Shown: piece by piece, positions 19,525 to 29,508 of the stretch
How positions within the stretch are numbered: the stretch's first letter is position 1
How the letters are laid out: each line of letters starts with the position of its first letter
Source of the DNA: Tetramitus jugosus
Taxonomy: Eukaryota > Heterolobosea > Eutetramitea > Acrasida > Vahlkampfiidae
Direction of reading: 5' to 3'
Assembly: GCA_937625935.1 (NCBI GenBank)
Contig: OW569355.1
Span: 310,001 to 374,000 of the forward strand
DNA: 64,000 bases
Notes under the pieces: model-generated
What the model saw: only the letters and a program-made list of their open reading frames with translations
What the model was told of the DNA's origin: nothing
Database searches by the model: none
Translations under genes and position numbers: made by a program

Positions 19525-21347
19525 ATGGCAAACGCAGGAGCACCAGTGCAAATCTTGAATGAAGGTGGTTTCGAAGAGAAGGGAGAATTGGCCCAAATGG
19601 TATATATCACACAATCAAAATCTATCACCCACAAATCATTTTTTTGTGATGTGTGAACCACCAAACACACGTGAATCACATGCTAACAAAAAATTCTATC
19701 CATTCTTCTTGTAGAGTAACATTGTTGGTGCCATGGCTATCGCTGATTTGGTCAAAACAACCCTTGGTCCAAAGGGTATGGATAAAATTTTGCAAAGTCA
19801 AGGAGGTGGCAAGGTTGAAGTAACAAACGACGGTGCTACTATCCTTAAATCAGTCATGGTTCACAACCCTGCTGCACGTATTTTGATTGAAATTTCAAAG
19901 ACACAGGATGACGAAGTTGGTGATGGTACAACCTCTGTCTGTGTTTTGGCTGGTGAGCTCTTGAGAGAAGGTGAAAAGCTTTTGCTCCAAAAGATTCATC
20001 CTCAAACAATCATTTCTGGTATTGTATCGATCACGTGCTGTGAATACTACAACTTTTTTGTCCAACTGATTGGATCATGAATCATTTGAGCTAACTCTAT
20101 TTTTTTATGTGCTCTACCACTGATTATTCTGCTGTATAGGTTGGAGAAAGGCTTCTGCTGTTGCCTATGACACATTGGTTGCTAGTGCAGTTGACCACAG
20201 CGCTGATCCAGAAAAGTTTAGAAATGATTTGTTGAATATTGCAAGAACTACATTGAGTTCAAAGATTTTGCAACAAGAGAAGGAACACTTTGCTCATTTG
20301 GCCGTTGATGCTGTCTTGAGATTGAAGGGAAGTACCAATCTAGATTCTATTCAAATTTTGAAGAGAGCTGGTGGTTCAATGAGAGACTCCTTCTTGGCTG
20401 AAGGTTTCATCTTGAACAAGTCTATTGGTGTCGGTCAACCAACCTTGATTGAAAATGCAAAGATTTTGGTTGCCAACACTGCTATGGACACTGACAAGAT
20501 TAAGATTCATGGTATGAAGGTCACCACCAGTTCCATCAACTCTATGGCTGAGATTGAAGAAGCTGAAAAGAAGAAGATGAGACAAAAGTGCGAGAAGATT
20601 ATCAATCACGGAATCAATGTGTTCATCAACAGACAATTGATCTATGATTACCCACAAGAGTTCTTTGCTGATCACGGTGTTATGGCCATTGAGCATGCTG
20701 ACTTTGAAGGTGTCGAAAGATTGGCTCTTGTTCTAGGTTCAGAGATTGTTTCTACTTTTGATCATCCAGAACAAGTTCAATTGGGAGGAGCTGCTAGAGT
20801 TGAACAAATCATGATTGGTGAAGACAGATTGATCAAGTTCTCTGGTTGCAAGCGTAACGAAGCATGTACTATTGTGTTGAGAGGTGCCAACTCTCATTTG
20901 CTCGAAGAAGCTGAGCGTTCATTGCACGATGCGCTCTGTGTGTTGTCTCAAACTGTCTTGGAAACAAGAACTGTCTTGGGTGGTGGATGTTCTGAAATGT
21001 TGATGGCTAAGGCTGTTCACGAAGCTGCAAAGAAGACTGCAGGCAAGGAATCCATTGCTATGGAGGCATTCGCTAATGCACTGAAGCAAATCCCAACCAT
21101 TATTGCTGACAATGCTGGTTTGGACTCTGCTGAACTTGTGTCCATCCTCGAAGCTTCTCACTACCAAGATAAGAAGACCACTGGTATTGATGTTGTAAGA
21201 GGTGATGTTGGTGATATGATTGAACTTGGCATCACTGAATCATTCAAGGTGAAGCAACAAGTCCTTTTGTCTGCTTCTGAAGCTGCAGAAATGATTATTC
21301 GTGTCGATGACGTGCTAACTTCTGCTCCTCGTCGTCGTCAAGCTTAA
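19525..21347 (+). CDS. CCT2: T-complex protein 1 subunit beta (CCT2), three exons
   Basis: Exons 19525-19599, 19715-20018 and 20140-21347 join in frame to 528 residues, close to the usual 535. Introns have GTATAT and GTATTG donors and GTAG/ATAG acceptors. The first exon is only 25 codons. Group II chaperonin motifs are present: the [18 protein letters not shown] loop, [17 protein letters not shown] with the catalytic Asp, and [27 protein letters not shown] and the C-terminal [20 protein letters not shown] match beta subunits specifically. CCT folds actin and tubulin in the cytosol, and an actin gene lies 370 bp downstream. That proximity is probably coincidental. Confidence 0.95.
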
Positions 21348-21716
21348 ATTGTATAGTGAAACATGCATTTGTCAAAAACAATAATAAAACAAACAATCAA
21401 AGAAGCTTCGGGATTTGTAAAAGTTTCACTCACCAACGGGCAATTTTGTTTTATCGGCGACAAATTTGAGACATCCTTGTCACACGTCAATCACTGTATG
21501 TTCAAGTTTAATCAGAATTGACGAATTATTGATTCGTTGATGACGTAATTGACGTGTGTGATCAACTCAGTTGACTTGCAGTGATCATTTTTCACATTCT
21601 CCACCCAACCACCTATTTAACAGAGCATTTTCATTCGAGCTGTCCTTCTAGACAAACACAAACAAACCCCTGTAAACAAAAACCCTTTGTAATTTAACCC
21701 TCTCTAAATAATAATA
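21348..21716 (+). promoter_or_regulatory. Actin promoter region (left copy)
   Basis: The 369 bp between the CCT2 stop and the actin ATG includes a CCTATTTAACAGAG segment about 110 bp before the start that may act as a TATA element. An A/C-rich leader follows, ending TTGTAATTTAACCCTCTC. The same stretch recurs just upstream of the right-hand actin gene, so the duplication includes at least part of the 5' leader. Confidence 0.45.
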
Positions 21717-22844
21717 ATGTGTGACGACGTTCAAGCCCTAGTTGTTGATAACGGATCTGGTATGTGTAAGGCTGGCTTTGCCGGTGATGACGCACCAAGA
21801 GCTGTCTTCCCTTCCATCATTGGTAGACCAAAGCAAAAGTCCATCATGGTCGGTATGGGTAACAAGGATGCCTATGTCGGTGATGAGGCTCAATCCAAGA
21901 GAGGTATCTTGACCTTGAAGTACCCAATTGAACACGGTATTGTGACCAACTGGGACGATATGGAAAAGATCTGGCATCACACCTTCTACAATGAGTTGAG
22001 AGTTGCTCCAGAAGAGCACCCAGTCTTGTTGACTGAAGCTCCTTTGAACCCAAAGGCCAACAGAGAAAAGATGACTCAAATCATGTTTGAGACCTTCTCC
22101 GTCCCTGCAATGTACGTTGCTATCCAAGCTGTCTTGTCCTTGTACGCTTCCGGAAGAACCACTGGTATCGTCTTGGATTCTGGTGATGGTGTTTCCCACA
22201 CTGTCCCTATCTATGAAGGTTATGCTTTGCCTCACGCCATTTTGAGAATTGATTTGGCTGGTCGTGACTTGACTGACTACATGATGAAGATTTTGATGGA
22301 AAGAGGTTACTCATTCGGAACTACTGCCGAAAGAGAAATTGTCAGAGATATCAAGGAAAAGCTTTGCTACATTGCTCTTGACTTTGACGAAGAAATGAAG
22401 AAGGCTGCAGAGTCCTCTGTCGTTGAAAAGTCCTACGAATTGCCTGACGGTAATGTCATCACTGTCGGTAACGAAAGATTCAGATGCCCTGAAGTCTTGT
22501 TCCAACCAAACTTTATCGGTATGGAAGCTGCTGGTGTCCATGAGACCACCTTCAACTCCATTGGTAAGACTGATATTGATATCAGAAAGGACTTGTACGG
22601 AAACGTTGTCTTGTCCGGTGGTACAACCATGTTCGAAGGTATTGCTGAGAGATTGACCAAGGAATTGACCAATATGGCTCCTGCTTCCATGAAGATCAAG
22701 GTTGTTGCTCCACCAGAGAGAAAGTACTCTGTCTGGATTGGTGGCTCCATCTTGGCTTCCTTGTCCACTTTCCAACAAATGTGGATCTCCAAGGAAGAAT
22801 ACGAAGACTCTGGTCCAGGTATTGTCCACAGAAAGTGCTTCTAA
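21717..22844 (+). CDS. Actin (left copy)
   Basis: A 375-residue conventional actin, single exon. It has the [33 protein letters not shown]-type opening, including the ATP-binding [50 protein letters not shown] and the C-terminal [20 protein letters not shown] follow. The protein appears identical to the right-hand copy at 62805-63932; only silent nucleotide changes were noticed. Codon choice is strongly biased to C-ending codons (TTC, GTC, ACC, CTTG), unlike neighbouring genes, as expected for very high expression. It forms filaments for amoeboid movement and phagocytosis. Confidence 0.98.
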
Positions 22845-22853
22845 ATCTTTTCA
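22759..22853 (+). repeat. 95-bp actin 3'-end segment, parent copy of the scar repeats
   Basis: The last 86 bases of the actin coding sequence plus the first bases after its stop (CCTTGTCCACTTTCC to AATCTTTTCA) recur base for base as a direct repeat at 24278-24372. They also occur inverted at 61479-61586 and inside the second actin gene. Confidence 0.9.
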
Positions 22854-23361
22854 TAAACAATTTTCTTACATACAACTTCGATCCCTTTTTTATGAGATGC
22901 TCATCTTTGTCAGTTTGGGTTCAAGTACTTCTACTGTCACACCAGAAATCATTTATTGCTATTGTTCTGCAATTCCATCATCCCAAAGCTTATCACTTTT
23001 CAATGATGCGCAAACCTCATCCAAGCTGGAACCAGAGTTTAAACTCTCGACTTCAGCTTGATCACTCAACACAAAGCCCAAGTGGTCAAATTCTTCCAAC
23101 TTTGGGTATTTTCCCTCATATCACTCCCAACTTTGTTCATAACTCCATAGAAGTGCAGAGCAAGGAAGAGAAACAGAGGAAGATGAGTTGATTCGGCTCA
23201 TTTGTGAGTTTTGATTTTCTTTTCTTTCCGTAGACAGAGTCCGGCGCCACACCGGAGTAACCAAACACTGTCCAGGTGCAAGCTCTTGTACAGTTCTACC
23301 AAGGTCTCGTACCAGTTATCAATCAATTCAAAGTTTGAAAAACAGAGTAAGAACTATCAGG
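22845..23361 (+). other. Actin 3' flank and upstream region of gene X
   Basis: The first 80 bp resemble the 3' flank of the right-hand actin. The middle (about 22925-23170) is unlike the right copy, and homology returns at about 23175. Both copies here share an in-frame-looking EEDELIRLI segment, then TTTCTTTCCGTAG, which resembles a 3' splice site. A short 5' exon for gene X is therefore possible, but no upstream ATG could be fixed. The frames printed across the middle are not convincing. Confidence 0.4.
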
Positions 23362-24201
23362 ATGATAATCCGCTCACCAGCGAAAGAGGACAATAAGGAA
23401 GTTTGGAAGCTAACAAAGATTTCCTTCACTGTTGACTCCTATGATTATGAACAATTAAAGGGAATGAAGACAAGAGCCATGCGGGCGGTCGAAGAAAACT
23501 CTATGGACAAAGGGGCCGATATTCTCTTCGGAACAAGAGAGGATCGCAAGGAATACTTTGCCATCATCCAAGGTCAAGATGAAGAACATGATGATAAAAT
23601 AGCTCTCTTTATTGAAAACTTCTTCCTTTTGAATGAAGTCTTCAACAAAACTGTGGTGAGATCAAAGGTCAGTAAGTTCTTGAGAGAAGGGATGAACATT
23701 CAACAGGTCAAGCTGGAATACGAAGATCCTGACAATCAGTACATCTCTGGGGAGGTAGCCTCCCAACCAAAATTTGATGCTGTTGTCTACAAGGAAGCGA
23801 CTAAAAACAGCCTTTTGGCTAAGAAACGAAGGTTGAAAGAGATTTCCGTGAGTGACAGTGCCCCTTCGGAGCAAGAAGCAAATGTGACTCCACCCCAGAA
23901 GAAGCTCAAACCTCAGTTTCCCTTCAACATTGATAGGGGACGTGGGACTAGTTCAATGAGCCATGATAGGCTTGTGGAGAAATATCAAGAAAGGATAGCT
24001 CAGATGACGAGTGAACATCGTGCGGAAGTAGCCCAGTTGAGAAATGAGTACAAGCAGCTTATCAAGGAACACCAAGCGCAGATCTCGGAGTTGACCAATC
24101 AACACCAATTGAAGATTGACGAGATGATCGAGGAACAATACAAGAAGATTGACAAGCTTACCGAGGAACATCGCGAGGAAATGAGAAATATGAAGGAATG
24201 A
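23362..24201 (+). CDS. Gene X (left copy): unknown protein with a C-terminal coiled coil
   Basis: From ATG 23362 the protein is 279 residues; an upstream exon is possible. An N-terminal domain (about 1-140) includes KISFTVDSYDYEQLKGMK, FGTREDRKEYFAIIQGQD and DDKIALFIENFF. A Lys/Arg cluster (LAKKRRLKEI) that could be a nuclear signal follows, then a Ser/Pro segment. Residues about 195-279 form a heptad-like coiled coil built from repeats of EEHREE/EHQAQISELTNQHQ type. No family recognised. It lies between actin and a scar of the actin 3' end, and a related inverted copy lies at 61618-62331. Conservation of the N-terminal frame between copies supports coding. Confidence 0.65.
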   Translation: MIIRSPAKEDNKEVWKLTKISFTVDSYDYEQLKGMKTRAMRAVEENSMDKGADILFGTREDRKEYFAIIQGQDEEHDDKIALFIENFFLLNEVFNKTVVRSKVSKFLREGMNIQQVKLEYEDPDNQYISGEVASQPKFDAVVYKEATKNSLLAKKRRLKEISVSDSAPSEQEANVTPPQKKLKPQFPFNIDRGRGTSSMSHDRLVEKYQERIAQMTSEHRAEVAQLRNEYKQLIKEHQAQISELTNQHQLKIDEMIEEQYKKIDKLTEEHREEMRNMKE

Positions 24202-24277
24202 AGGGTTTAAAAACCGATTCAACCAGATCCAGGAACATTCAATAAATACGTCTTTTATTGAGGCATTCGGTGCTGTG

Positions 24278-24372
24278 CCTTGTCCACTTTCCAACAAATG
24301 TGGATCTCCAAGGAAGAATACGAAGACTCTGGTCCAGGTATTGTCCACAGAAAGTGCTTCTAAATCTTTTCA
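24278..24372 (+). repeat. Actin 3'-end scar (direct repeat of 22759-22853)
   Basis: This 95-bp segment matches the end of the upstream actin gene, stop codon included, but no actin coding sequence precedes it. It starts right after the 3' region of gene X. It is a relic of a lost tandem actin copy or of recombination into actin. The matching scar in the inverted unit has the same junction on its gene X side, so the junction predates the duplication. Confidence 0.9.
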
Positions 24373-24403
24373 ACGAATTCAACAAGTGCACAAAACAATC
24401 AAC

Positions 24404-24420
24404 TTAAGGTGGCGGTCTAC
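24404..24420 (+). repeat. Left terminal inverted repeat of the Fanzor element
   Basis: TTAAGGTGGCGGTCTAC is an exact inverse match to 27160-27176. The outer TTAA may be a target-site duplication, leaving a 13-bp repeat GGTGGCGGTCTAC. On the minus strand it closes the 3' end of the omega-RNA-like fold. Confidence 0.8.
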
Positions 24421-24511
24421 TGTCCATCAAGCCATAATAAAAACATTATGGTTTCCCGATAAGACACCTTAACGCTCCTACATAATCGGGACTTACATAG
24501 CAGCTTGATGG
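24404..24511 (-). ncRNA. Omega-RNA-like fold at the 3' end of the Fanzor gene
   Basis: Read on the minus strand, CCATCAAGC (24511-24503) pairs with GCTTGATGG (24432-24424) in a 9-bp outer stem. Inside it are CCCGAT (24490-24485) with ATCGGG (24460-24455), and CCATAAT (24451-24445) with ATTATGG (24438-24432). The outer and last stems share base 24432. The fold begins inside the end of the Fanzor coding frame (stop at 24493) and runs into the terminal repeat. This is the position and plan of known TnpB/Fanzor guide RNAs. The guide would then be the flank beyond 24404. Confidence 0.6.
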
Positions 24512-26050
24512 AGTGAGCCTTGGAGGTGTTCCACCATTTTGATTAATTCTTTTGCGACCTTTTTCTTCCTCTTGAAGGCATCGGGACGTGACTGTCCATC
24601 CATTTCTGTTCTCAGTAGATGGAGCATGTTCTTGGCCGCATTGATGTCTCTGTTGTGAGTCACTAAACATTTAGTGGTTGCACACTGTTTAACTCCTCGG
24701 ACGACAGAGACATTCAACGTTCCATTCTTGTCTATTCTCTTATGCTTGACTGGCTTCATGTGAGAATGGCAATGATGACATTTCTGACTTGTCATGAACT
24801 CGTCGATCATTTTCACTTTGAAGTGCTCATTCAACTTTTTCAATAGCTTTCCTTTTGGTGTTGGAGCATGTCCTTTGTAACAATGACCAAAACCAGCATT
24901 GCCCATCCCAATTAACATGGTTCTTCCATTTGTTCTCTTTCGAAAGTCATTCATATCATTGGCAATCGTCTTATCTCTCATTATACAGCTATCCCAATTC
25001 AGTCTCTTCACCTTTGGGGTGCAATAAAAATTCAACAAATCATCCTCGACTTTCAATACAGAATTGATGTGTTCAAGGAACAGACCACTTGTTGGTACAC
25101 CGGCCTGTTTGATTGAGTTATGGAGTTCATCCAAGTTCTTCATTTCGTTCCATTCTGCTTTGTATTTCAACAATCACTTGGAGTTTTTTGAATGGTGGGA
25201 CAGATGTCTATATGTTTTGTTAGAAAACACCCACTTCTTGCCATCTGAATCAGCACAACTCACCAATGTAACAATACCCGGGTCAATCCCAACCAAATAT
25301 TCAGCACCTTCGTTCATACTTGCTTCTTTCTTTCTCTTCTTTGCTTCTTTCTGGCCCTTGGATTCCTTTGCCTTATTGTTCTTGTGATTGCCAACGAGTT
25401 TATGTCTCAAGTGTTTGAATATCGGAACAAAGAAGATTCAAATCGACTCTATCAGAACTGACGGTATTTAGGCCTCTGTTGTATTTCAATTCAATGGTTC
25501 AATAACTTGTACATTACCCTTCTTTTGTCCTCCTGGTTTCTTCTTCTGTTGGAGCATATCTGTCAGTTCCGTTGTACCAATCTCCATGCATCTACATTTG
25601 AAGTGGGACAAGGGCAACAATGCAAATGATTTCGTATCATTGCCAATCAGAAACTGTTGAGCATGCCAGTAAAACTTCAGCATGTTATTGGTGTTGTTGT
25701 TCACAAATGATTCATCAATTACTTCGTCAGTTTTAGCACCACCAAGTGTTCGAACCTCTCGGATCAACCCAGGAACGATCTCAATCAATTTCTTTGGAGG
25801 CAGTTTGACAAAATCATAAACTGGAGTGGCAAATGTCAACTTTCGGATGATGCATTCTATGACTCTTCTGTATTCAGACCTTGGGATTGCTTGGTCATTG
25901 TACAATTGATTCATCCTCACTCAAATACTTTCTCAGTCTTTGTTCCAATGTGAACTTGAGCATGTTAGAAATATTGACATTGAGAGACTTGGCAACGTAA
26001 TTGATGGATTTGGAAAATTTCTCATAAATCTTCCTTAGCTTGATTATTAC
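24493..26050 (-). pseudogene. Fanzor (Fanzor2/TnpB-like RNA-guided nuclease), decayed
   Basis: About 520 codons, matching Fanzor2 length. The N-terminal part (VIIKLRKIYEKFSKSINY) is in one frame to about 25895. The next part (25920-25489) is shifted and holds FALLPLSHFKCRCMEIGTTEL, a typical pre-RuvC segment. About 25490-25415 reads in a third frame (RGLNTVSSDRVDLNLL). From about 25440 the RuvC half follows: GIDPGIVTLV (RuvC-I Asp), TMLIGMGNAGFGH, IDEFMTSQKCHHC (Glu plus zinc finger), QCATTKC, and HNRDINAAKNML (RuvC-III Asp). An in-frame TGA lies at 25176-25174. At least three frameshifts and one nonsense codon make an intact enzyme impossible. Fanzor2 is known from Naegleria lovaniensis, which fits the host. 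Confidence 0.85.
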
Positions 26051-26056
26051 GTCATC

Positions 26057-26480
26057 CATGTTGATTGCATGCTCGGCCAGGTGCTTTGCAATCATTCCTG
26101 GATGTTGTTTGGGTAGCCTCTTCTTGATAAATTCACACACTTCTATTCCGTCCAAGCTTTCAAACAGTCCATCACAAGCAACGACAATAAATTGTTCCTC
26201 ATTCGTTTCTGAAGATTTTTCTTGTGATGACACTTTTTCCAACGAAAGAGGTCGTAGATCTGGAGTAACAATCAGAGGTTGTTGTTGAGGTGAAACTCCA
26301 TGCACTTGCTTGTCTTCAAAATCTCCGAATGCTCTACTCATTGCTAAATGACCATCAAGTCTGCTCCGACGAACAAAGCCACCATGAGTCTCTATTCTCT
26401 TCTTTTCCAATGGATCGGTCGGTTTGTGATCCTTTGACAGACCCGTTGATGAGGTTGACATTATCGTCTCTTGTCGGGAT
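26057..26480 (-). pseudogene. PP2C-type protein phosphatase fragment
   Basis: The frame holds late PP2C motifs in order: LSKDHKPTDPLEKKRIETHGGFV, LDGHLAMSRAFGD (the G-x-L-A-x-S-R-x-x-G-D motif), VTPDLRPLSL, and FIVVACDGLFESLDG (metal-binding Asp). It then breaks off at LAEHAINM, where PP2C enzymes continue with DNxT. Without a stop it runs straight into the Fanzor N-terminal sequence. The amino-terminal metal-binding motifs are not found upstream, where frames are broken. It is a gene fragment inside the element, either captured or an older insertion target. Confidence 0.75.
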
Positions 26481-26485
26481 AACAC

Positions 26486-27159
26486 AATTGTTCTCCAAGT
26501 GGCTCAAAACGAATATGTTTATAAATCTTGTGAGTCGAAGAGCAATCCTTTTCATCTCCAGAACTTGAGTTTGTATGATTAGTAACAGAGTTGGATGATG
26601 TAACAACAGAGACTTCAGACCGACCTTGACCACGTAATGTGATGAGTGTTTGTCCTTTTCGACAGCTTTTAAACCGAGGTAGATGGCCCTTTCCGTTGTA
26701 AAGACAGTCTCAACGGAAAATTTTACAACTGCACCAATTCCGCAGCTTAGAGGAAACTCACATTTATTGTTGAAGCTACTTGAAGCTTCTACTATCAATG
26801 AAAGTGCTAGCCGCATCAAAACTGGTTTCGTTGAAGTATAATCGTGTTGGAATATTGAACTACATCTTTTGCACTTTAGACAACAGAAAGATGACGTTAC
26901 TCGTTAGGCAAATGCTTTTTTTCTTCTTGGGTGGTGGTTCAATCTCGCGTGGTAGCTCTTGAAAGAAAACGTGTATTGTTGATATCTAGTCAATGTTTTG
27001 TGTGAGGCTTAAAAATCGGCAATGTTAATCATCGTTATTTCCGTTAGACGTAAAAATGTTTATTGGTGATTGTATGTGGAGTTTTATCATCTATTGTGGA
27101 TGATTAACACTTGTGTATGGATTCTGATGTTTTTTGATCGACCCAATTACGAGGAGTTG
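26486..27159. other. Right part of the element, no intact gene
   Basis: This stretch between the PP2C fragment and the right repeat has short overlapping minus-strand frames that may be the decayed start of the PP2C gene. A 9-bp inverted repeat, TTTCCGTTG/CAACGGAAA, lies at about 26689-26718. From about 26960 it is AT-rich with no feature recognised. Confidence 0.4.
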
Positions 27160-27176
27160 GTAGACCGCCACCTTAA
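27160..27176 (-). repeat. Right terminal inverted repeat of the Fanzor element
   Basis: GTAGACCGCCACCTTAA is the exact inverse of 24404-24420. It is followed by AAATCAAAAAC; the left repeat is preceded by AATCAAC, a loose resemblance too weak to be a longer target duplication. Confidence 0.8.
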
Positions 27177-27337
27177 AAATCAAAAACTTCTCTTGGTGTT
27201 GTCTCTTTAAAATTGCCCAGATTGCTTGTTCTTGCATTCTTTCAATACAAACAAGATGATCTTCAATACAATGCAATTTAACGGTACTTGCTTATCAAAG
27301 TGTGCTCTGCAATTTGACCATTTATTCTTGTCTTTGA

Positions 27338-29239
27338 TTACTCGTACCTGTTGATCAACCAAGATGATTCCTTTGTCTTTTGCAACCTGTTCATTGCCTT
27401 GTTGATGTAGAAGAGGAAAAGAGCAATACCAACAATGGGTGAGATCACACCCAGGTAGTAATAACCATCGGACATTGTTACACAACTCTCTCCGCTCACG
27501 CAAGACTTTGTCATATCAGTTGTTGAACAACTCCAGCGAGTAACGGATTCAGAAGTGGCGGGAGTGCCAGTTGGGACACAAGCCTTGCTCGTCATTAGAT
27601 CAATAAAGTAGTAGCCAAAGAATCTGGGGTATGTTCCACCCAAGTTGGCCAAAGTATTTAAGAATGTCATGTACGTTCCGCCAATTCTTGGATCGGCAAT
27701 CTTGGCAAAGAAACTGCCTTGTGCGACAACCATAAAATTGGAGCACAGAGAATACACGAGAAAGATGAGTAACACCAGTGCATAATACCCTAATGAAACT
27801 TCTCCTCCGTGTGGGAACGTGTACACGAGTAAAACACCGGCCAGAGCAATAAATGCTCTCATCACATAACCGAGCTTCCAAGGCTTCAGTGGCTCTCCTT
27901 CTCTAGATAGTTTGCCAGCTAGAATCGCAAACAGGAACTCGAATGGAAATGCAATGGTGACCAAAACTGCAAGATTATCCTTTCTGAATCCCTTTTCAAC
28001 TAATTTAAGTGGTGTAATCGAATCGGCAACTACAAAACCGAGTCTGCAAATCATGAGAACAATCATGTACGTTTGCATTGCTTTAATATTTCACATCAGA
28101 TAAAATATAGAATTACGGGTGAGTGTTACTATCATTGTTATCAATATCATGAGGTGAATTCACACAAATCAAACATACCTGGTAACTTGATAATAGATAA
28201 AATATGACGATAGACACTCGCGACATCCAAATCAGCAGCATCTAGTTCAATTTCTTTCTCGTGCTTGAACAGAGCCAACAACATCGTAAATACAATGTAG
28301 ACAATTCCCCAAAAGGCCAAATAACCACCAATGGACAAAACTCCAGTGCTCTGAGGCACAGATCGAAGATAGGCATTCGAAAACTCTGGTGAGTTCAATG
28401 CCAAGAATATCGTGTACGACATAAAGTATCCAATACTAAGTCCAATGGATTGACACGTCGAAGCATATCCAATATTATTCTTGTGCAGAATCTCAAGCGC
28501 CCATCCATCCACAGCAATATCCTGAGTAGCAGTCAACAAAATCACCACAAAGAACAACCCTGTCAAGTAGCTAATTTGAATGTGTTGTGCATGAAAAATT
28601 TCGTCCACGTGACTAGAGATGTACAAGAACAAGAAGCCAACAATTAATTGAATGGGAACAATCCATGATTTTCTACGGCCAAATGATCGAATAAACACAG
28701 AGTCAACAATTGGCGACCACAGCAATTTCAAGCTATAGGGATACGAAGCAAAGGAGAAGATACCTAGATCAGTGTAGCTCGAATTTTGTTGAATGAGAAA
28801 CGGAATGGAGCCAAACACCAAACCAATTGGCACACCTTGAATCGTGTCTACACATGATTACACACAAAAAGCAAAAAAGTAACCAATCAAGTCAATTATT
28901 AATGAGTCGATGATGCGCACGTGTCAAAAAAACAAAATCAACCCATAATAAAGAATGCAATCAACCATAAAACTTACACAATGAAATGAGCAATATCATA
29001 TTGTACAAATCATCTCGCATTGCAACTGCAAAACTTGGTCTTCTTTTTCTTGTCGTAGAATCTTGCTGTTCTTCATCTTCTCTCTTTTGAATCGATACAT
29101 TTTGATGATCCACATTGTCCTTTGCAGTGAGCAACGAAGCATCACTAGAAAGCTGCGAGTGTTGTTTTCGCTTGTTGATGGCTTGCGCACTACCACTTGA
29201 TTGTGGTGGAGGAAGATTTTCCTTGTTCTTGGATGACAT
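27338..29239 (-). CDS. Acetyl-CoA transporter, SLC33A1 (AT-1) family, three exons
   Basis: Exons 29239-28978, 28847-28179 and 28080-27338 join in frame to 557 residues. Donors are GTAAGT and GTATGT; acceptors TGTAG and TTAAAG. The Ser/Gln/Lys-rich cytosolic start is followed by a many-helix MFS-like domain. QGVPIGLVFGSIPFLIQ, LGIFSFASYPYSLKLLWSPIVDS, GRRKSWIVP, TATQDIAVDGWALEIL and GFVVADSITPLKLVEKG match AT-1 proteins, as does the late MVVAQGSFFAKIADPRIGGTYMTFLNTLANLG. Members move acetyl-CoA into the ER or Golgi lumen for acetylation of proteins and glycans. Length is normal (about 550). The stop is 162 bp from the Fanzor element. Confidence 0.9.
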
Positions 29240-29508
29240 AATTCTTGTTGTGTGAACAGCTGTTCATTTACTTTTTGACTGTGGTTGTGGATGTTTTGAT
29301 TGACTTGTGGAAAACAAAACGGGATCTGAATGGGAATAAGTCGGAGGTTTTACTGGTTAAGATTCCGGTTGTTGTGCGAGGGAAACGTGGTTGAGAGGTC
29401 AAATTGCCCGCGCACCAATCCTCGAGATCCTTAAGTGTGATTGCACACCTGAAAGAAAACAAAGGTGCCTTTTGTGTCCGATTGGGAAAGTAGACTCTTG
29501 TTTCATCA

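Larger units (their letters stand above)
24404..27176 (-). mobile_element. 2.77-kb TTAA-bounded element carrying a decayed Fanzor gene and a PP2C fragment
   Basis: Two exact 17-bp inverted repeats enclose 2773 bp. Inside are a broken Fanzor (TnpB-like) gene with its 3' end 73 bp from the left repeat, a PP2C fragment upstream of it, and about 360 bp without a gene next to the right repeat. TTAA at both outer edges recalls the target site of piggyBac-type transposons. No DDE transposase is present, so it would have moved in trans. Fanzor genes in eukaryotes are known passengers of various DNA transposons. Flanks: actin scar on the left, an SLC33A1-like gene on the right. It is probably dead, given the coding breaks. 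Confidence 0.75.

Noticed and set aside
22311-22829. Long antisense frames across both actin genes
   Set aside because: They arise from the strong codon bias of actin, occur identically in both copies, and have no independent support.
25174-25176. Reading the in-frame TGA in the Fanzor gene as a recoded amino acid
   Set aside because: Several independent frameshifts and other stops interrupt the same gene, while neighbouring intact genes end in TGA, TAA or TAG as normal stops. Decay explains it.
24404-27176. An autonomous piggyBac transposon
   Set aside because: Only the TTAA ends and short repeats fit. No transposase-like frame lies between them.
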